This document shows, one piece after another, positions 63,046 through 64,000 of a stretch of 64,000 bases of DNA. Both the position numbers and the translations under genes were made by a program. The notes beneath the pieces are model-generated. The model was not told the DNA's origin, did no database searches, and was given only the letters and a program-made list of their open reading frames with translations. The DNA is from Monoplex corrugatus (taxonomy: Eukaryota > Mollusca > Gastropoda > Littorinimorpha > Ranellidae), in the NCBI GenBank assembly GCA_030674185.1, contig JAPXFY010000023.1, forward strand, positions 9,803,912-9,867,911. Reading direction: 5' to 3'. Each line of letters begins with the position of its first letter. Position 1 is the stretch's first letter.

Positions 63046-63339
63046 ACAGAGAGAGAAAGAAAGAGAAAGAGAGAGAGACAGACAGAGAGACAGAGAGACA
63101 GACAGAGAGAGAACATGCAGTGAAAGAGAGACAAGGAACAAGGAAACAGGCAAAACCTAAACAAAAAGAACACAATGAAGTATAAAAGACACTCGACAAT
63201 TTAGGACAATGAATACAATGTACAGGAAATTTCAGTCAATTCATGTATAATTACAACCACTTACAACACAGCTCACCTTTTCAATGAGTTCACAGATGAC
63301 AGCATTGTTGAAGTAATCCACGTGAATCCACTCAATTCC
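12552..63339 (-). CDS. MYO1B-like: Unconventional myosin class I, myosin-Ib-like (3' part of gene, 20 exons)
   Basis: Actin-based ATP-driven motor of the short-tailed class I type, expected at membranes, with calmodulin-type light chains on its IQ motifs. Join, read on the minus strand: 63339-63277, 62662-62468, 61278-61164, 59854-59799, 59410-59345, 57592-57525, 56501-56282, 55637-55488, 53463-53395, 47912-47826, 45928-45842, 41150-41064, 31569-31483, 24205-24044, 22940-22809, 21892-21786, 17152-17017, 15973-15821, 14866-14730, 12675-12552. The sum is 2301 nt, or 766 residues plus TAA. Every junction is GT-AG and all phases agree. Motor hallmarks include NPNYIRCVKPND, ENVRVRRAGYAFR and FGKSKIFIRNP. 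The tail is TH1 only, with no SH3 or TH2, as in MYO1B/MYO1A. Assignment rests on remembered family similarity such as VEGFLDKNNDLLFRDLSQ and TASDLFKDKK. The N-terminal motor (P-loop, switch I) lies outside the window. Confidence 0.95.
12777..13326 (+). mobile_element. Dispersed ~500-bp repeat (family R), diverged
   Basis: Same order of blocks: CAATGCATTTGCAAACAATC, CACCCAATTTATCACC, then GGTGAACAGACC...GGTGGGGGATACTATT. Starts about 100 bp downstream on the plus strand of exon V. Confidence 0.62.
14323..14560. repeat. (GA)n microsatellite in the exon U-V intron
   Basis: Interrupted GAGA/GACA tract about 170 bp from exon U. On the gene strand it is a long CT tract. Confidence 0.95.
14730..14866 (-). 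CDS. Myosin-I exon U: TH1 tail
   Basis: Codes QENGDVLTKKGDFVFSNDNL then IEIVAKVVMVIQTLTGKQ. The pattern KGDF.FS.D.LIE......... corresponds to the vertebrate myosin-Ib tail. It ends two bases into an Arg codon (CG|GTCAGT), which matches exon V beginning with G. The alternative start of the downstream candidate at 6795 is also phase-compatible. Confidence 0.94.
14954..15052. mobile_element. Internally deleted MITE-like element, copy 4
   Basis: A 99-bp derivative in the intron between exons T and U. TTAATCCTTTGATTCCC is at the left and GTCAAAGGGTTA at the right. The centre and one inner arm are shortened. Confidence 0.65.
15092..15240. repeat. (GT)n and (GC)n microsatellite
   Basis: (GT)n followed by interrupted GT and a short alternating CGCGCGCG run near 15219-15230, inside the intron between exons T and U. 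The CG run is prone to Z-DNA. Confidence 0.9.
15270..15693 (+). mobile_element. SINE family 1, 5'-truncated copy
   Basis: Begins in the body at CAGTCCCTTCAAAAATCA, without the tRNA-like head, and runs to GAGTGTGATGATCC plus an A-run. 5' truncation is typical of target-primed retroposition. Confidence 0.72.
15821..15973 (-). CDS. Myosin-I exon T: TH1 PH-like core
   Basis: Codes 51 residues: MVSKLMVISSQAILILDPKS, LALKYRIPLNLVTKISTSPY, KDKLVVFHLQK. The alternating beta pattern is that of the PH-like fold that binds acidic phospholipids in class I myosins. Phase 0-0, acceptor ATTCAG, donor AAG|GTGGGT. Confidence 0.95.
15974..17016 (-). other. Intron S-T, 1.0 kb
   Basis: 5' portion of a family R repeat (16068-16400), then a GC-richer unidentified segment (16430-16800) that may be another old transposon piece. 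Confidence 0.65.
16068..16400 (+). mobile_element. Dispersed repeat (family R), 5' portion
   Basis: Carries the GTTTAAAGC...GGTCAGGGCTAAAACC start and the GCCCAATTTATCACCAGG block, then ends after CCTAAAATTGCC. The 3' half is missing. Confidence 0.6.
17017..17152 (-). CDS. Myosin-I exon S: TH1 tail
   Basis: Codes VPVPYKGDYVGLAQNPKWQK and on to DNIMKINRADGK. The KINRA(D/N)GK ending matches the loop that precedes the first PH-like strands of TH1. It starts phase 2/1 and ends phase 0 at AAG|GTAATT. Confidence 0.95.
18180..18545 (+). pseudogene. LINE RT C-terminal remnant with 62-bp duplication
   Basis: Reads YGCKVWTLRKDKENKINAAE and MWLYRRLLRVKWTDRRTND, then RKLKHEGHVIRN and RKGRPQTS. This matches the YG.E.WTL......L...EM..LRR.L...W.D..TN...L and LGH..R region after the RT domain of non-LTR retrotransposons. 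A 62-bp tandem copy (18231-18292 and 18293-18354) shifts the frame, so it is dead. Confidence 0.75.
18645..18708 (+). mobile_element. Left flank of dispersed repeat split by the 2.7-kb insertion
   Basis: Matches the complement of 28082-28145, including TTTTTTGAAGGTAAGATA and ATGTCATTTACATG. Confidence 0.6.
18709..21423. mobile_element. 2.7-kb TG...CA insertion, probable solo LTR
   Basis: Begins TGTAACAGAG and ends TATCACA, flanked by CATG at 18705-18708 and 21424-21427. The empty target exists inverted at 27858-28150, where the flanks join across one CATG (28079-28082). Single TG...CA ends, a 4-5 bp target duplication and an AATAAA-type signal near 21216 fit an unusually long solo LTR. No gag or pol is seen. 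A CpG-rich block lies at about 18970-19250 and two CCAAT-like ACCAATCAGACC boxes at about 19275 and 19335. Alternative: a non-autonomous element with short imperfect inverted ends. Confidence 0.6.
19905..20620. repeat. Diverged tandem duplication inside the 2.7-kb insertion
   Basis: Two roughly 330-400-bp halves (about 19905-20245 and 20310-20620) share ATGAAACA(C/T)GTGCTC, AGTAATATGCTAT and CACCACTGAATATTAACTGTC blocks in the same order. A second small duplication lies at 20775-20955 (CCATGTTTACAAGTGCTAGTGC and its partner). Confidence 0.65.
21424..21649 (+). mobile_element. Right flank of dispersed repeat split by the 2.7-kb insertion
   Basis: Matches the complement of 27858-28082, from CATGTAACCAAG through ATAAAATACCAGTATAAAAT to GACGTCATCTTGAGAAAC. 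Confidence 0.65.
21786..21892 (-). CDS. Myosin-I exon R: TH1 tail, SDLFKDKK motif
   Basis: Codes CSKYRQRFDSKAQHRMREKL then TASDLFKDKKDTYPP. EKL.AS.LFKDKK..YP is a strong subfamily signature. It ends two bases into a Thr codon at AC|GTGAGT, completed by exon S. A long (CA)n tract sits just upstream of the acceptor. Confidence 0.95.
21909..22015. repeat. (CA)n microsatellite upstream of exon R
   Basis: Long CA tract beginning about 20 bases upstream (gene sense) of the exon R acceptor. On the transcript it is a GU-rich tract adjoining the acceptor region. Confidence 0.93.
22590..22790 (+). pseudogene. LINE reverse-transcriptase C-terminal tail remnant
   Basis: Translates as HGKRTPGRPREKILNRLAGW, then WDRCIWTAMIANAMGRAHDD. 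This is the clearest of the four copies of this tail and ends in (GAT)n. No upstream RT domain is present. Confidence 0.58.
22809..22940 (-). CDS. Myosin-I exon Q: start of TH1 tail
   Basis: Codes 44 residues including KRRYLLKLRDNLPSMSPTCP and TSEELKKLFHRWR. The pattern LPS.SP....WP..P..F..T..ELK..FH.WR is diagnostic of the myosin-Ib subfamily tail. Phase 0-0, acceptor CTTCCAG, donor AGG|GTACGT. Confidence 0.95.
22968..23400 (+). mobile_element. tRNA-derived SINE, family 1, near full length
   Basis: A tRNA-like head with an A-box-like GTAATGGTTAGC and a B-box GGGTTCGAATCCC (about 23018-23030). The body is shared with copies at 15270, 33607, 58127 and 60594. The 3' part ends with a GTGCCA...GGCATAGAAAATGGGAC-type segment. 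RNA polymerase III promoter boxes identify it as a SINE head, not a functional tRNA, as no cloverleaf is kept. Confidence 0.75.
23735..23965 (+). mobile_element. SINE-like family 2, headless copy
   Basis: Starts at ACAAACATAAAAACTGACCTG and ends at GAATTCCTCTTAAACAAGC, adjoining a CA-rich stretch next to exon P. Confidence 0.6.
24044..24205 (-). CDS. Myosin-I exon P: last IQ and neck-tail linker
   Basis: Codes 54 residues: ARYLLARMKREKQELWAQGV, then KYFHGWQVRKVYKPKFRRI, then GPKVARFIKTAL. The last IQ-like core is VIVKYFHGWQVRKVY. The basic stretch after it matches the linker between IQ motifs and the TH1 tail in myosin-Ib. Phase 0-0, donor CTG|GTGAGT. Confidence 0.95.
24471..24870. repeat. 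~137-bp tandem triplication
   Basis: Three copies starting GATGACGTGCCTTGTAAAGC at 24471, about 24608 and about 24745. The third copy is most diverged. Lies 270 bp from exon P. Confidence 0.88.
25060..25145 (+). mobile_element. Retroposon 3' tail fragment with (ATT)n
   Basis: GTGAAGTGCTTAGGGCTCTT, then AGACACTAT...ATTATTATTATTG. It resembles the widespread AAGCGC.TAG......GCGCTATA.AAA...(ATT)n tail of non-LTR elements in aquatic invertebrates. Confidence 0.45.
26365..26545. repeat. ~30-bp tandem array
   Basis: About six copies of TACATATTACACGAAATTTT plus CTCCAAGTA, diverging to the right. Confidence 0.75.
27054..27440 (+). mobile_element. tRNA-derived SINE-like repeat, family 2
   Basis: A tRNA-like head with B-box GTGGGTTCGACTC (27090-27102). 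The body carries CATAAAAACTGGCCCGTTTG and the 3' part GAGTGTGATGAATCTCCCTTGAATAAA. Related copies are at 23735, 34935 and 57046, with a tail piece at 59165. Confidence 0.65.
27481..27671. mobile_element. TTAA-flanked palindromic MITE-like element, copy 5
   Basis: TTAA at both ends, with an inner stem around CTCCCTGCAGGAAG. It lies directly after a SINE-like repeat in the intron between exons O and P. Confidence 0.74.
27858..28150 (-). mobile_element. Dispersed repeat, uninterrupted copy (empty site)
   Basis: Reverse complement of the two flanks at 18645-18708 and 21424-21649, joined. Contains AGACTAGGTAAAACATAGTC and ends TCATCTTGAGAAACTGAAAC in that sense. Short related ends occur at 41755-41820 and 48366-48430. 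Confidence 0.68.
28165..28330. repeat. ~30-bp tandem array
   Basis: About five copies of ATACTATACCAGATCAATAT plus TTAACAAAT. Confidence 0.7.
28505..28723. repeat. Poly-C and poly-A tracts
   Basis: A C-run at about 28508-28526 and an A-run of about 31 at 28693-28723. Confidence 0.9.
29851..29932. repeat. (CA)n/(TA) compound microsatellite
   Basis: Alternating ACACAC and ATATATAC blocks. Confidence 0.9.
30118..30395. repeat. ~32-37-bp minisatellite
   Basis: About eight copies of CACTCATACACGTTTGCGTA plus AGTCAACGGTAG, some with an extra GCTAG. Lies 1.1 kb from exon O. Confidence 0.88.
31239..31296. mobile_element. Short degenerate relative of the MITE-like family
   Basis: TTAACCCTTTCACCCCTTC at the left and an AAAGAGTTAA-type right end enclose only about 30 bp. 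It resembles a stripped-down pair of the terminal repeats. Confidence 0.45.
31483..31569 (-). CDS. Myosin-I exon O: 87-bp IQ cassette
   Basis: Codes 29 residues from ARVLLAELKEMKRRDEAAIV to RALQ. It contains the canonical IQ start AAIVIQKYTRALQ, completed by ARYLL of exon P. Phase 0-0. It is the fourth member of the 87-bp series. It is isolated by introns of 9.5 kb upstream and 7.3 kb downstream, both expanded by tandem repeats and transposons. Confidence 0.93.
32639..32730. repeat. (CA)n(TC)n compound microsatellite
   Basis: (CA)n of about 58 bp followed by (TC)n of about 20 bp and a short (CA) tail. Confidence 0.95.
33073..33263. mobile_element. TTAA-flanked palindromic MITE-like element, copy 6
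   Basis: TTAA at both ends and a clean central TTCCTGCAGGAA stem. Copy 7 lies 80 bp away, making a local pair like copies 1 and 2. Confidence 0.74.
33344..33595. mobile_element. Enlarged MITE-like element, copy 7
   Basis: About 252 bp. The right arm is present twice in tandem (33477-33535 and a decayed second unit to 33595). This suggests internal duplication by slippage or gene conversion. TTAA at both ends. Confidence 0.7.
33607..34080 (+). mobile_element. SINE family 1, old copy
   Basis: Diverged head with B-box-like GGGTTCAAATCC (about 33663-33674), followed by the family body with many substitutions and small insertions. Confidence 0.62.
34486..34679. mobile_element. TTAA-flanked palindromic MITE-like element, copy 8
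   Basis: TTAA at both ends. The inner stem is centred on TTCCCGCAGGAA, a one-base change from the usual centre. Confidence 0.73.
34935..35250 (+). mobile_element. SINE-like family 2 copy
   Basis: Head-like GGACTGGTTGACCATGGACC, then ACAAACATAAAAGTGGGC and the tail GCCACGAATCCCTCTTGAAC. Confidence 0.6.
35699..40260. repeat. Large 31/29-bp minisatellite in the exon N-O intron
   Basis: About 4.5 kb of a unit TTCTGGTGAACATGTGTTCA plus TCTTACTATTA (31 bp), mixed with a 29-bp variant (GGTGAATGTATTCATC). That is roughly 145 copies by length divided by period. It decays gradually to about 40400. Each unit holds the small dyad GAACA-TG-TGTTC. Where 31- and 29-bp units alternate (60 bp), chance open frames of 20-residue periods appear. 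Confidence 0.95.
41064..41150 (-). CDS. Myosin-I candidate exon N: divergent 87-bp IQ cassette
   Basis: An open 87-bp segment flanked by TGTTCAG and AAG|GTGCGG in phase 0-0, with exactly the same length as exons J, K and O. It codes 29 residues from MRKRLARLLAKKRMRAAALN to SSVEWK. The LAKKR core sits one residue off that of J/K. Its own IQ core (NSEISSVEWK) is degenerate and lacks the Ile-Gln and Arg-Gly. Length, phase, splice signals and the LAKKR core argue for a true exon. Sequence divergence means it could be a decaying or rarely used cassette. Confidence 0.7.
41430..41535 (-). pseudogene. LINE tail remnant, inverted
   Basis: The minus strand carries the same tail as 22590-22790, here truncated, beginning at an (ATC)n run on the plus strand. 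It lies just upstream (gene sense) of candidate exon N. Confidence 0.5.
41834..42669. repeat. 64-bp minisatellite, about 13 copies
   Basis: Unit: GATCCAAAATGGCTCAGAAC, ATATTTGATATGCACTGACA, TCACTTACATCGTGCAATGA, ATAA. Copies are nearly identical, with a CTGAC/CTTAC variant splitting the array in two halves. It starts directly after a fragment of the 27858-28150 repeat with a similar TGCACTGAC segment, so it may have grown from that repeat's end. Confidence 0.93.
43440..44075. repeat. ~60-bp degenerate tandem array
   Basis: About nine to ten diverged units of ACATTTATGACAACACTCAG then GCATTTTCATTTAGTAG and a T-rich spacer. An old, decaying array. Confidence 0.75.
45842..45928 (-). CDS. Myosin-I exon K: 87-bp IQ cassette
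   Basis: Codes 29 residues from ARVLLAQLKLAKKRRLAVTT to YFRGYK. It is the sister of exon J and has the same length, phase and LAKKR core. The IQ core ISSYFRGYK lacks the canonical Gln but keeps Arg-Gly. The acceptor is TTGTAG and the donor is AAG|GTACAT. Confidence 0.94.
45929..47825 (-). other. Intron J-K, 1.9 kb
   Basis: AT-rich, with A-runs and C-rich patches at 47.2-47.4 kb. No exon or transposon recognised. Confidence 0.7.
47540..47770. repeat. CA-rich low-complexity sequence with poly-A and poly-C
   Basis: Several CACACA blocks, an A12 run near 47688 and a C-run at about 47752-47761, just downstream in gene sense of exon J. Confidence 0.85.
47826..47912 (-). CDS. Myosin-I exon J: 87-bp IQ cassette
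   Basis: Codes 29 residues from AREILRALKLAKKRQLAATT to YYLGYK. It closes IQ3 and opens IQ4. It is clearly homologous to exon K, with 18 of 29 residues identical by eye and the same LAKKR core, so the two arose by tandem exon duplication. Phase 0-0, so inclusion or skipping keeps the frame. The core is VRRYYLGYK, so the IQ glutamine is replaced. Confidence 0.94.
49626..49820. repeat. (GA)n microsatellite with GACA blocks
   Basis: Three GA blocks separated by ACAGACAGAGACAGACAAAC-type spacers, in the intron between exons I and J. Confidence 0.95.
51445..51640. repeat. (GT)n microsatellite, about 190 bp
   Basis: Longest dinucleotide tract of the window, with a few GA and AT interruptions. Confidence 0.95.
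53236..53302. mobile_element. Short degenerate relative of the MITE-like family
   Basis: AACCTTTCACCCCCTCACCC is followed by CACCATCCACC-complementary sequence and ACGGTTAAG. This is a reduced fold-back copy just upstream (gene sense: downstream) of exon I. Confidence 0.4.
53395..53463 (-). CDS. Myosin-I exon I: IQ2/IQ3
   Basis: Codes 23 residues: AHKQYKATQRATLIIQCYAR then GWK. It finishes IQ2 and begins IQ3, ATLIIQCYARGWK, matching the IQxxxRG core with R-G in place. Phase 0-0, acceptor CTCTAG, donor AAG|GTAAGT. Each following neck intron splits an IQ motif at the same place, just after the R/L-G-x-K. Confidence 0.95.
53611..53815 (-). pseudogene. LINE tail remnant, inverted
   Basis: An (ATC)n tract on the plus strand followed by sequence complementary to the 22590-22790 tail, including the TCTACCTGGTGTTCTCTTTC block. 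Lies in the intron between exons H and I. Confidence 0.55.
53931..54196 (+). mobile_element. Dispersed repeat (family R), 5' portion
   Basis: Runs from GTTTAAAGCCCAGCTGAC to ACATATACAAACAGGCCTAA, then gives way to a tandem array that starts where the 3' half should be. Confidence 0.62.
54197..54700. repeat. ~55-bp degenerate tandem array
   Basis: About nine copies of CTCCCCTCTTCTGAAAATAG, GGTATGACTGTCTTAATGGT, GGAGTAAAA with variable A-runs. Lies between a truncated family R repeat and the 39-bp array. Confidence 0.85.
54848..55472 (-). repeat. 39-bp minisatellite, 16 copies, next to exon H
   Basis: Unit on the plus strand GAAATTCTATGCCAATACCA plus TGATGATTGAAGGACAGGT. Because 39 is a multiple of three, the minus strand stays open as a 13-residue repeat, FHLSFNHHGIGIE, in the same frame as exon H. 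The array begins about 15 bases past the exon H donor. Substitutions (F/L, I/V) look neutral; no stop has arisen. Confidence 0.94.
55488..55637 (-). CDS. Myosin-I exon H: head-neck junction, IQ1 and start of IQ2
   Basis: Codes 50 residues from LFDMEERRRERMHFLATLIQ to ARFRGYW. IQ1 is ATLIQKMWRGWFQRTQY. IQ2 starts at AQVVISARFRGYW and is finished by exon I. Phase 0 at both ends. The donor TGG|GTGAGA is followed within about 15 bases by a 39-bp tandem array that stays open in this frame (see the array entry). A retained intron would therefore add about 255 repeat-coded residues before a stop at 54720. Confidence 0.95.
55883..56075. mobile_element. TTAA-flanked palindromic MITE-like element, copy 9
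   Basis: TTAA at both ends, in the intron between exons G and H. The centre TTCCTGCAGGAA is intact. The CAGGATGCTAGTGGAC arm is on the right. Confidence 0.74.
56282..56501 (-). CDS. Myosin-I exon G: converter domain
   Basis: A 220-bp exon completing Gly and coding LMENVRVRRAGYAFRQVYER, then RYKMLASATWPHWRGG, then EYAFGKSKIFIRNPKL. The RRAGYAFR and FGKSKIFIR motifs mark the converter and the end of the myosin head. Phase 2 in, phase 0 out, with donor CTG|GTAAGA. GC content is clearly above the flanking introns. Confidence 0.97.
56686..56865. repeat. ~26-bp tandem array
   Basis: About seven copies of CCATAAACTCAATTCAATAA plus ACATT in the intron between exons F and G. Confidence 0.75.
57046..57370 (+). 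mobile_element. SINE-like family 2 copy, diverged
   Basis: Head-like GATTGGTTGACTATGCTGAC with decayed box B, and tail AGAGTGCAAGGAATCCACG with TTGAACACAC. An additional insertion lies in the 3' half. Confidence 0.5.
57525..57592 (-). CDS. Myosin-I exon F: SH1/SH2 helix region
   Basis: Codes PNDFKKPNELDLQIVTHQVR then YLG, partial residues 166-187. It continues the IRCVKPND motif from exon E. The segment normally reads H.QIRYLGLLENV in this family, and here reads HQVRYLG|LMENV. It ends two bases into a Gly codon at GG|GTAGGC. Confidence 0.95.
58127..58281 (+). mobile_element. SINE family 1, 5' part of an interrupted copy
   Basis: Head with AAGTGGTTAACACAATG and B-box GGGTCTGAACCCCC, then the start of the body up to GGCAAGACTG. 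The remainder of the same SINE resumes at 58833, after a 551-bp insertion. Confidence 0.68.
58282..58832 (+). mobile_element. Dispersed ~500-bp repeat (family R), nested in a SINE
   Basis: Complete-looking copy of a repeat also at 61856-62366, 12777-13326, 53931-54196 and 16068-16400. It runs from a TTTACAGCC...GCCA.ATC.GGGCTATAAC start, through a CACCCAATTTATCGCAC block, to the GGTGGGGATACTATT...GCATCCCCA end. It has no coding capacity that I recognise. Its insertion split a SINE. Confidence 0.7.
58833..59062 (+). mobile_element. SINE family 1, 3' part of an interrupted copy
   Basis: Resumes at AATACTGGGACCACACAC, exactly where the 5' part stopped in the SINE consensus, and runs on through the CACGGTCTCAATCC block. 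AAGACTG (58275-58281) and AATACTG (58833-58839) look like a 7-bp target duplication with one change. Confidence 0.66.
59160..59260 (+). mobile_element. SINE-like family 2, 3' tail fragment
   Basis: TTTGGGAGGAGCACATATGG and the GGTAATGAATGTTTCC end resemble the GGA.CGC.TATGGAAC...GATGAATC.C end of other copies. Confidence 0.4.
59345..59410 (-). CDS. Myosin-I exon E: motor, NPNYIRC helix
   Basis: Codes 22 residues ISVTELMKNLLSKNPNYIRC plus VK. NPNYIRC is the hallmark of the myosin motor near the SH helices. The donor used is AAG|GTAGAA. An upstream GTAAAG four codons-worth nearer the TGT was rejected because it would lose the VK that precedes PND in the family. Confidence 0.96.
59608..59745. 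repeat. (CA)n microsatellite in the exon D-E intron
   Basis: CA tract filling about a third of the 388-bp intron. A fragment resembling CTATAGC.CC......GGGCACTTTACA at 59553-59600 adjoins it. Confidence 0.93.
59799..59854 (-). CDS. Myosin-I exon D: actin-binding loop 2 region
   Basis: A 56-bp exon completing the split Gly codon and coding GNPSEKSLKRPATAGTQFK. The LKRP.TAG.QFK pattern is typical of loop 2 in class I myosins. It starts phase 1 and ends phase 0 at AAG|GTCTGT. The acceptor TTCTTCAG is good. Confidence 0.95.
60087..60144. repeat. (AACC)n tetranucleotide repeat
   Basis: About 14 perfect copies of CCAA/AACC. Confidence 0.95.
60594..61080 (+). mobile_element. tRNA-derived SINE, family 1, full-length copy
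   Basis: The best-preserved copy. The head reads GCTGTGGTGTAGTGGTTAGC, followed by B-box GGATTCAAATTCC near 60647-60659, then the common body. It ends shortly after GAGTATGATGATCC. It lies in the intron between exons C and D, antisense to the gene. Confidence 0.78.
61164..61278 (-). CDS. Myosin-I exon C: motor, VEGFLDKNND segment
   Basis: Codes VTYKVEGFLDKNNDLLFRDL and on to LFPEG, partial residues 87-124. This is one of the most conserved class I motor segments and is very close to vertebrate myosin-Ib. It starts in phase 0 and ends one base into a glycine codon (GAG G|GTGAGA). A (CA)n tract lies directly 5' of the acceptor. Confidence 0.96.
61279..61365. repeat. (CA)n microsatellite next to exon C
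   Basis: CA tract starting within three bases of the exon C acceptor. On the transcript the tract is GU-rich and occupies the place of the usual polypyrimidine tract. A second CA-rich tract lies at 61588-61700. Confidence 0.93.
61856..62366 (+). mobile_element. Dispersed ~500-bp repeat (family R)
   Basis: Closely matches 58282-58832 over its length, including the TTTCCAGAAGGTGGGGATAC segment. Its 3' end lies only about 100 bp from exon B. Confidence 0.68.
62468..62662 (-). CDS. Myosin-I exon B: motor, lower 50-kDa / loop 2 side
   Basis: Codes 65 residues, partial-protein residues 22-86. It contains GILSLLDEECLRPGN, then TFLAKLDERC, then LPHDAFRLRHYAGN. These match the myosin pattern GIL.(M/L)LDEEC and the HYAG motif preceding V.Y.VEGF. 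Phase 0 at both ends, with donor AAT|GTGAGT. The HYAG-to-VTYKVEGF continuity with the next exon confirms the junction. Confidence 0.96.
62710..63115. repeat. (GA)n/(GACA)n microsatellite in the exon A-B intron
   Basis: About 400 bp of GA and GACA blocks filling most of the 614-bp intron. It is the source of the long Ser-Leu and Arg-Glu open frames. Confidence 0.95.
63277..63339 (-). CDS. Myosin-I exon A: motor, relay-helix region
   Basis: Codes 21 residues beginning GIEWIHVDYFNNAVICELIE, the conserved motor segment before the GIL..LDEEC motif. Phase 0 at both ends. The acceptor is a TTTTCAG and the donor is AAG|GTGAGC. This is the most upstream exon visible. No preceding exon can be recognised up to 64000, so earlier exons lie outside. 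Confidence 0.95.
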
Positions 63340-64000
63340 CTGAAAAGACCCCCACTTGTATACAGTTTAAACATATTTTTCTTTTTAAAAGTCATTTCAA
63401 CACAAACATTAAAAAAAAAAAGATCTCCAAGATTTCTTGACATTATTTGAAAAGATAGCACTCGGTGAATTATACATTTTTTTTTCATAATTGTAACACA
63501 GTTCAAATTTCAACAATGGAAGTATGAAAGACTAATGGAGGGGTATGCATACGAAATAGGATGCTAAAATGTCAAGGTTATCATAACCGTGTTGACAATC
63601 ATTAACCTGAATAAACACAGGAGAGCTACATGAGGAAAAGGAAAGACATTGAAACTTCCAAGATTAGTTTCATTTTTCCAACTCTACTGGTGAAGACGAA
63701 TTTTTTTTTTCAAATGACATTTTGCAAATTGCACGCTGCACAGTTACTACTCAAGAAATCTTTGAAGTACTGAATAATTCATCTCACTGACAAACCGAAC
63801 AGAACACTGATATTCAAAGCATGGCAAGACAGAGAGAAGAAGTCTTTTACTGGCTATAAACCCAACTGACCACTTAAGGCCACTTCTGGGATGTTCAGAG
63901 CAAAATGAAACAAGTTCACCTATCATCCAAAATCAAAACTATCTGCAACAGAACATTAAACATAAACTCAATAAACCATTATGCCTTTCAGTATCTCACG
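63340..64000 (-). other. Intron upstream of exon A (partial)
   Basis: AT-rich sequence without recognised repeats or coding similarity. The preceding myosin exon must lie beyond the window. Confidence 0.8.

Noticed and set aside
62269..63199. Long open frames of Arg-Glu or Ser-Leu repeats (also at 3298-3597, 14187-14708 and 49503-50117)
   Set aside because: They are translations of (GA)n and (GACA)n microsatellites, open on both strands and in several frames.
1..64000. A novel defence, biosynthetic or other multi-gene system
   Set aside because: Only one gene, a known type of motor protein, is supported; the rest is introns and repeats.

Overview
This window is eukaryotic, intron-rich genomic DNA (AT-rich, dense in microsatellites, short retroposons and fold-back repeats). 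It most likely comes from a mollusc or another lophotrochozoan. That placement is inferred from the protein and the repeat style; no marker in the window proves the species.

The only gene I can support runs on the minus strand. Twenty coding exons lie between 63339 and 12552, all with GT-AG introns and matching phases. Together they give the C-terminal 766 residues of a short-tailed class I myosin closest to vertebrate myosin-Ib (MYO1B/MYO1A type). Exons A-G (63339-56282) encode the second half of the motor domain. Exons H-P (55637-24044) encode a lever arm of seven or eight IQ motifs plus the neck-tail linker. Exons Q-V (22940-12552) encode the TH1 (PH-like, membrane-binding) tail and the stop codon. 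The N-terminal half of the motor and the promoter lie beyond 64000. Four consecutive IQ exons are exactly 87 bp with phase-0 borders, so each can be skipped without changing the frame.

The rest is mostly repeats. They include: (i) at least nine TTAA-flanked palindromic MITE-like elements; (ii) two tRNA-derived SINE-like families; (iii) a dispersed repeat of about 500 bp, one copy of which is nested inside a SINE; (iv) LINE 3' remnants; (v) a 2.7-kb TG...CA insertion, probably a solo LTR, whose empty target site is also present in the window; (vi) several minisatellites, including about 4.5 kb of a 31/29-bp unit at 35.7-40.3 kb, a 64-bp unit at 41.8-42.7 kb and a 39-bp unit at 54.8-55.5 kb.

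Downstream of the myosin stop codon (1-12551) I find no recognisable gene. This stretch may hold a long 3' UTR and intergenic DNA. Two GC-richer segments with good splice signals (6642-6795 and 5873-6104) are kept as weak exon candidates. I see no sign of a bacterial-type system, CRISPR array or novel operon. The more unusual points are the modular IQ exons, the repeat array that stays open in frame beside an IQ exon, and the nested transposon history.
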